Source: ChocPot-Mid sp043804925
GTDB lineage: Bacteria; Bacteroidota; Ignavibacteria; Kapaibacteriales; UBA2268
Length of the DNA stretch: 57,030 bases
Direction: 5' to 3'
Assembly (NCBI GenBank): GCA_043804925.1
Contig: JAZDIP010000016.1
Span: forward strand, 1 to 57,030
A program made the translations under genes and the position numbers. The notes under the pieces were generated by a model. That model was not told the DNA's origin and ran no database searches. It saw nothing but the letters and a program-made list of their open reading frames with translations. Positions 52,645 to 57,030 of the stretch are shown in pieces (position 1 is the first letter of the stretch; each line of letters begins with the position of its first letter).

Positions 52645-53958
52645 ATGAGTAACATACCCAACAAGCAGTCAGAGGGACACTTTGACGAGAAACCGGGAGT
52701 TTATTGTGTCAGGGATATATCTCTAGCTGACAAAGGAAAATTATTGATTGACTGGGCTGAATCAAGAATGCCTGTTTTAATGGCATTAAGAGAAAAATAC
52801 AGCAAAACTAAACCCTTCAAAGGATATAAAGTAGCAGGATGCCTGCATGTAACCAAGGAAACAGCGGTACTAATAAAGACTTTCATTGCAGCAGGTGCCG
52901 AAATATCATGGTCGGGTTGCAACCCTCTATCTACAAATGATGCTGTAGCCGCCGCTTTAGCCGCTGACAATATTTCGATTTTCGCATGGTATGACAATGG
53001 TCCCGATTTTTATTGGTGCATTGAAAGAACCATTGACACTCCACCCCATTTGACTTTGGATGACGGATGCGATTTAATAAATACTGTCCATGAAAAACAT
53101 GAACAAATGGCAAAAGAATTTGTTGTTGGAGGCACTGAAGAAACAACAACCGGTATTCAAAGATTAAGAGCAAGGGCAGAAGCAGGAAAACTGTATTACC
53201 CTGTATATGCCGTAAACGATGCCGAGACTAAATGGGATTTCGACAATGTTTATGGAACTGGACAATCAACATTGGATGGCATTATGCGTGCGACTTCAAT
53301 TTTATTTGCCGGGAAAAATGTAGTTGTGGCAGGTCATGGCCATTGTGGTTCAGGTGTAGCAAAAAGAGCAAAAGGACTTGGTGCAAATACGATTATTACT
53401 GAAGTGAAAGCAACAGCCGCTTTGAAAGCATGTTTGGAAGGTCACGAAGCGATGACTATGGATGAAGCTGCAAAAATTGGCGACGTCTTTATTACAGCGA
53501 CAGGTGTTAAAGATATTATCCGTAAATGGCATTATGAATCAATGAAAGACGGTGCCATCATTTGTAACACCGGACACTACGACGCCGAGATTAACATACC
53601 TGAACTCGAGGAATTATCGGTTTCAAAAAGAACTATCCGTCCAAATTGCGAGGAATATACTTTAAAAAATGGAAGAAAAATATTCCTTCTTGCAAAAGGA
53701 CGTTTAATAAACTTATCCGCAGCCGAAGGACATCCTTCAGAGGTTATGGATATGTCATTTGCAAACCAGTTTATGTCTCATTTAAAGCTCGTTGAAGCAC
53801 ACAAATCGGGGAACATTCTTCCCAAGAAAGTTATTGAATTACCTGTTGAGCAGGATGAATATATTGCCGAAACAAAATTGAGAATGATGGGATTGAGGAT
53901 GGATGTTTTAACAGAGGAACAGAAAAATTATATTCAGGATTATAATGCAGGAACATGA
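52645..53958 (+). CDS. ahcY: Adenosylhomocysteinase
   Basis: Splits S-adenosylhomocysteine to adenosine and homocysteine, with bound NAD. Motifs: MPVLMALREKY, GCLHVTKETAVLIKT, SGCNPLSTNDAVAAAL, VYAVNDAETKWDFDN, the NAD loop VVAGHGHCGSGVAKRAKGLGA and NTGHYDAEINI. 437 residues. It is co-directional with metK, and together with the methyltransferase-MTHFR fusion at 8-10 kb covers the methyl cycle. Confidence 0.96.
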   Translation: MSNIPNKQSEGHFDEKPGVYCVRDISLADKGKLLIDWAESRMPVLMALREKYSKTKPFKGYKVAGCLHVTKETAVLIKTFIAAGAEISWSGCNPLSTNDAVAAALAADNISIFAWYDNGPDFYWCIERTIDTPPHLTLDDGCDLINTVHEKHEQMAKEFVVGGTEETTTGIQRLRARAEAGKLYYPVYAVNDAETKWDFDNVYGTGQSTLDGIMRATSILFAGKNVVVAGHGHCGSGVAKRAKGLGANTIITEVKATAALKACLEGHEAMTMDEAAKIGDVFITATGVKDIIRKWHYESMKDGAIICNTGHYDAEINIPELEELSVSKRTIRPNCEEYTLKNGRKIFLLAKGRLINLSAAEGHPSEVMDMSFANQFMSHLKLVEAHKSGNILPKKVIELPVEQDEYIAETKLRMMGLRMDVLTEEQKNYIQDYNAGT

Positions 53959-53980
53959 TTTTTAAATATTTGCAGAGTTA

Positions 53981-54016
53981 AATCCGGTTGTAACTAATTT
54001 GCAATCGGATTTTTTT
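53981..54016. terminator. Terminator between ahcY and the histidine kinase gene
   Basis: AATCCGGTTG pairs with CAATCGGATT (10 bp, one wobble) around TAACTAATTTG, followed by a T-run. It ends the ahcY transcript before the convergent kinase gene. Confidence 0.8.
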
Positions 54017-54023
54017 GAATACT

Positions 54024-55385
54024 TTAATGTTTATCGGGGATTTTTACTGTTATGGTAGTACCAAATCCTCTCTCGCTCTTTATATCAATGTCTCCTTTTA
54101 AAAATACTACGCTTTCCTTTACGATAGCCAGTCCGAAACCCGTTCCTGAAGCGAATTCATTTTTAATAAATTGGCTGTATGGATTAAAAATTTCTTCCAA
54201 TTTTTCAGGTTCGATTCCATCACCATTATCCTGGATACAAATTTTAAAGTAATCAGAAAAAGTATTTAAGGAAACTTTAATTGTTGAATCCTTGGAAGAA
54301 TAGTTTATAGCATTGGATAGAAGTCGGTTTACAATAATATTAACCAAATTTAAATCAATTGTAAAATATCTATCCTTACCTTCGGATTCAAAAATTATTT
54401 CCTGCAAATCCGGTTTGCTGGTTCTATGATGTTGTATTATACTCTCGATGTAAGAATGTACATCAACCTTTTCAAAGTTAAGGTCAATCATTTTTGATTC
54501 AATTTTCCCAAGTAAAACAATATCCTCGAGAAACTTTACCATATTATCAATCGAGTTGCTAATTTTAAGAACACTTTTTTCAAATTTTTCGTCATCCCGA
54601 ATCTTATAAAAGATTTTCAATAGGTCTGTTGAAGTTTGAATAACAGTCAAAGGAGTCCTATATTCATGTGATATTTTGGATATAATTCCGGTTTTCAAAG
54701 CGACCAATTCTTTTTCTTTGTTCAATGCCTGTCTAAGTTTTTCCTCATACATCTTTCTTTCATTAATATCCGTAATTATTGCAAGCGTACCATATCCGTC
54801 ATTTTCTTCAAAACGGGTTATTCTGATATCTACCCATATTGCAGATTTATCTTTTCTCAAAATTCTAATTTCAAATCTTATGGGAGCATCTTTATTTTCT
54901 TTCACTTTTTGTTGAATTTTTTTGAATTTCGGCAAATCTTCAGGATATATCACCTTTGCAACCATCATTCCATCAACTTCTTCTGAATTATAGCCGGTCA
55001 TCTCCAATATTTTTTCATTCCAAAATGTAATTTTACCGTTAACATTTATAACGATGCCGTCATTGGCATTTTCAACAATATGTTTATATCGCTTTTGACT
55101 GTCTTCGAGGATTAGTTTGGATTGTGCCAATTCTGTTTTGTAGGTTTTTCTCTTTTTTAGGAAATAAATTATCAAATTAAAAATAACGATAAGACTGAAA
55201 CCAAGTGTAAACCAAAATTCTGGTGCTGCCAAATAATATTTATCAAATGAGAGAATATGATATGATGAAGATTGTAAAAAAGGAAAAATATTTGTGGATA
55301 AAAAGGAATTACTCAAAGAGCAATCATTTTCAATTAACTTACTTACAAAAACTAAATCCATAAAGTAAAAAGTTTTACTATTCAA
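54024..55385 (-). CDS. PAS-domain sensor histidine kinase
   Basis: A 453-residue membrane kinase. One or two N-terminal hydrophobic segments (FWFTLGFSLIVIFNLIIYFL near 58-76), a PAS domain (about 95-210: YKHIVENANDGIVINVNGKITFWNEKILEMTGY), HisKA with H240 in KISHEYRTPL, and HATPase_c with NRLLSNAINYSS, DNGDGIEPEKL and GTGFGLAIVKE. It autophosphorylates and passes phosphate to a partner regulator, which is not in the window. The signal is unknown. Confidence 0.93.
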   Translation of the reverse strand: MNSKTFYFMDLVFVSKLIENDCSLSNSFLSTNIFPFLQSSSYHILSFDKYYLAAPEFWFTLGFSLIVIFNLIIYFLKKRKTYKTELAQSKLILEDSQKRYKHIVENANDGIVINVNGKITFWNEKILEMTGYNSEEVDGMMVAKVIYPEDLPKFKKIQQKVKENKDAPIRFEIRILRKDKSAIWVDIRITRFEENDGYGTLAIITDINERKMYEEKLRQALNKEKELVALKTGIISKISHEYRTPLTVIQTSTDLLKIFYKIRDDEKFEKSVLKISNSIDNMVKFLEDIVLLGKIESKMIDLNFEKVDVHSYIESIIQHHRTSKPDLQEIIFESEGKDRYFTIDLNLVNIIVNRLLSNAINYSSKDSTIKVSLNTFSDYFKICIQDNGDGIEPEKLEEIFNPYSQFIKNEFASGTGFGLAIVKESVVFLKGDIDIKSERGFGTTITVKIPDKH

Positions 55386-55527
55386 AAATTTATTAATTTT
55401 TTAATTCTTATTTTGTGAAAAGCTAAAATTACTATTATTTAATTTAATTTGAAAATAAAATTTGTGCAATTTGCTAATAATTTAAAAAATAACTAAATTA
55501 AAAAAATATTTATTGAAGGAGAAAGAA

Positions 55528-56727
55528 ATGTTTGATATTAAAATGATTGAACCGGCTAAAAGAACTTATGGCATAACCTATGCCATACGCGACATTATTC
55601 TGTTAGCCGATGAAGTTGCCAAAACCGGAAAGGAAATGCTTTTTCTGAATATTGGTGACCCTAATGTTTATGACCATGTAACTCCAATACATATTATCGA
55701 AGCTACCTATAAAGCCATGCTCGAAAATAAAAACGGTTACTCCCCATCCTCAGGTATTAAACCCGCATTGGAAGCGATTGAAAGAGATGCAAATAAAAAA
55801 GGAATTGATAATATTTTGGATATTTTCATTACTACCGGTGCAAGTGAGGCAATAGAAATTTGTTTGACTGCTTTACTAAATACCGGTGAGAATTTTCTTA
55901 TGCCGGCACCCGGTTATCCGCTTTACACGGCAGTACAAAGCAAATTGGAACTTGAACCAAATCCATATTATCTTAATGAAGAAAATGGCTGGCAACCTGA
56001 TATTGAGGATATTAAATCGAAAATCAATGATAAAACACGTGCCATTGTCATCATCAATCCAAATAATCCAACCGGCTCTGTTGCCGAAAAAGATACTCTA
56101 CTCAAAATAATAGACATTGCTTTGGAGCATAATCTTTTAATTATTGCTGATGAAATATACGACAAATTACTTTTTGACGGAAAGAAACATATTTCGATAG
56201 CTTCTTGTAATAAAGAAGTTTCTTGTATAACCTTTTCCGGTTTATCAAAAAACTTTGTAGTTCCAGGATTCCGGCTCGGTTGGGGAGTTGCAAGCGGTAA
56301 TTCAAACAAAATGAAAAGTTATCTCGAAGCTGTAAACCGTATTTTGAGAGCTCGTGTTTGTGCCAATCATCCGGAACAATATGCTGTAATACCCGCTCTC
56401 GACGGAGACCAGACTCATATAAAAAAAATGGTCGAAACGCTACAAAATCGCAGGGATATAACAAATGATATGCTAAATAAAATTCCGGGAATCACGCTTG
56501 TTAAGCCAACCGGTGCATTTTATGCTTTCCCGTCAGTGGATGTTGCAGATGACAATAAGTTCGTATCAGAATTAATCAGAAAAACCGGGGTAATTGTTGT
56601 TCCCGGAACCGGTTTCGGACAAATGCCAAGTTCAAGTCATTTCCGTGTTGTTTTACTACCACAGGAAGATATATTGAAAAGAGCTTATGAACTTATCGGC
56701 AACTTCCTTGCTGAATATAAGAATTGA
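55528..56727 (+). CDS. Class I aminotransferase (alanine-type)
   Basis: A 399-residue PLP aminotransferase. Motifs: FLNIGDPNVYDHVTP, GYSPSSGIKPALEAIER, TTGASEAIEICLTALL, INPNNPTGSV, ADEIYDKLLFDG and the PLP lysine K241 in SGLSKNFVVPGFRLGW. It resembles AlaA-type alanine-glutamate aminotransferases. The start ATG 55528 follows GAAGGAGA; the TTG 15 bases earlier overlaps that site. Confidence 0.93.
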   Translation: MFDIKMIEPAKRTYGITYAIRDIILLADEVAKTGKEMLFLNIGDPNVYDHVTPIHIIEATYKAMLENKNGYSPSSGIKPALEAIERDANKKGIDNILDIFITTGASEAIEICLTALLNTGENFLMPAPGYPLYTAVQSKLELEPNPYYLNEENGWQPDIEDIKSKINDKTRAIVIINPNNPTGSVAEKDTLLKIIDIALEHNLLIIADEIYDKLLFDGKKHISIASCNKEVSCITFSGLSKNFVVPGFRLGWGVASGNSNKMKSYLEAVNRILRARVCANHPEQYAVIPALDGDQTHIKKMVETLQNRRDITNDMLNKIPGITLVKPTGAFYAFPSVDVADDNKFVSELIRKTGVIVVPGTGFGQMPSSSHFRVVLLPQEDILKRAYELIGNFLAEYKN

Positions 56728-57030
56728 TGATAACACATAGATAAAATCTCTTGAGTAGTTCGATATACTGTGACTATCTTAAATATAAATATATTAACCA
56801 TATTTATGAAGAATATCCTTATCCATATCTATATTTTTTGGCAGGAATGAAAAATTCTATAAATAACCTTACTCTATGTCAGTTTTCAAACTAATTAGTT
56901 AACGGTGAAAAAGTCCGTAAGTATCAGCAATGGTAATAAGTTGTGGATAAATTATACTTGATAAAATTGCAAGGTTTTCGTAATTTTGTATAAAATTCTT
57001 GCAATATTTGTATGGTATAATTATGTTAAA
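56728..57030. other. Gene-free right end of the window
   Basis: There is no credible ORF in these 303 bases. They hold a DnaA-box-like TGTGGATAA at 56942-56950 and a promoter at 56958-56988, which would drive a gene beginning beyond the window. Confidence 0.6.
56958..56988 (+). promoter_or_regulatory. Promoter pointing off the right edge (TTG, 20 bases, TAATTTTG)
   Basis: TTG at 56958-56960 and TAATTTTG at 56981-56988, the same geometry as at 24272 and 35067. Confidence 0.5.

Overview
The window is AT-rich chromosomal DNA from what looks like a non-photosynthetic member of the Bacteroidota/Chlorobi (FCB) branch, close to Ignavibacteria/Kapabacteria. This placement is an inference. It rests on an adjacent porU-porV pair of the type IX secretion system (T9SS), three proteins with T9SS-type C-terminal sorting tails, FISUMP, DUF4919 and DUF1573 family proteins, and promoters of the Bacteroidota -33/-7 kind (TTG, 20 bases, TAnnTTTG). 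There is no rRNA, prophage, insertion sequence or CRISPR array; one tRNA (Gly, GCC) is present.

Layout. 0-4 kb: an SDR oxidoreductase, folC and purH (folate and purine synthesis). 4-6 kb: a small accessory patch with hicBA, a FISUMP lipoprotein and a PIN toxin with its antitoxin. 6-10 kb, minus strand: a homocysteine methyltransferase-methylenetetrahydrofolate reductase fusion, a macrodomain hydrolase and an OstA/LptA-like protein. 10.2-16.2 kb: a fermentation-type cluster with acetate kinase, phosphotransacetylase, an aromatic/histidine ammonia-lyase, phosphate butyryltransferase and butyrate kinase. 16.2-21.2 kb: DUF4919 lipoprotein, cutA-radC, a small membrane protein, a Nudix gene coupled to a secreted protein, and a Gfo/Idh/MocA dehydrogenase. 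21.2-22.1 kb: a gene-poor, repeat-rich stretch with the remnant of a DNA methyltransferase. 22-24.4 kb: lpdA, lipB and tRNA-Gly. 24.7-39 kb: envelope and secretion genes (porU, porV, an ABC exporter, an ASH/cohesin-type T9SS protein with a small barrel protein, DUF1573, and a GH20-like T9SS-exported glycosidase). 39-42.7 kb: vapBC, a glycosyltransferase, and a phosphoribosyltransferase-DprA pair in which the phosphoribosyltransferase is interrupted by an in-frame TAA. 42.7-48.7 kb: a tightly overlapping shikimate operon aroB-aroD-aroEK(fused)-aroA-aroC ending in a glycerophosphodiesterase. 49-56.7 kb: a propeller-TPR lipoprotein with a haem-binding CxxCH, metK-ahcY, a PAS histidine kinase and an aminotransferase.

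How the genes connect. metK, ahcY and the methyltransferase-MTHFR fusion cover most of the S-adenosylmethionine cycle. The aro operon encodes every step from DAHP to chorismate. The two kinase/acyltransferase pairs around the ammonia-lyase can make acetate and a butyrate-like acid with ATP gain. PorU and PorV would process and export the sorting-tail proteins encoded nearby.

The most unusual signals are: (1) repeat DNA that has entered coding sequence, namely 7-base repeats inside folC and a CCTTCGACAAGCTCAGG palindrome inside three unrelated genes, read in different frames; (2) an Ala-Cys-Gly instead of Ala-Ser-Gly cofactor triad in the ammonia-lyase; (3) the interrupted phosphoribosyltransferase-DprA pair; (4) the AroE-AroK fusion; (5) a CxxCH motif in a propeller-TPR protein; (6) 7-base tandem arrays between genes.
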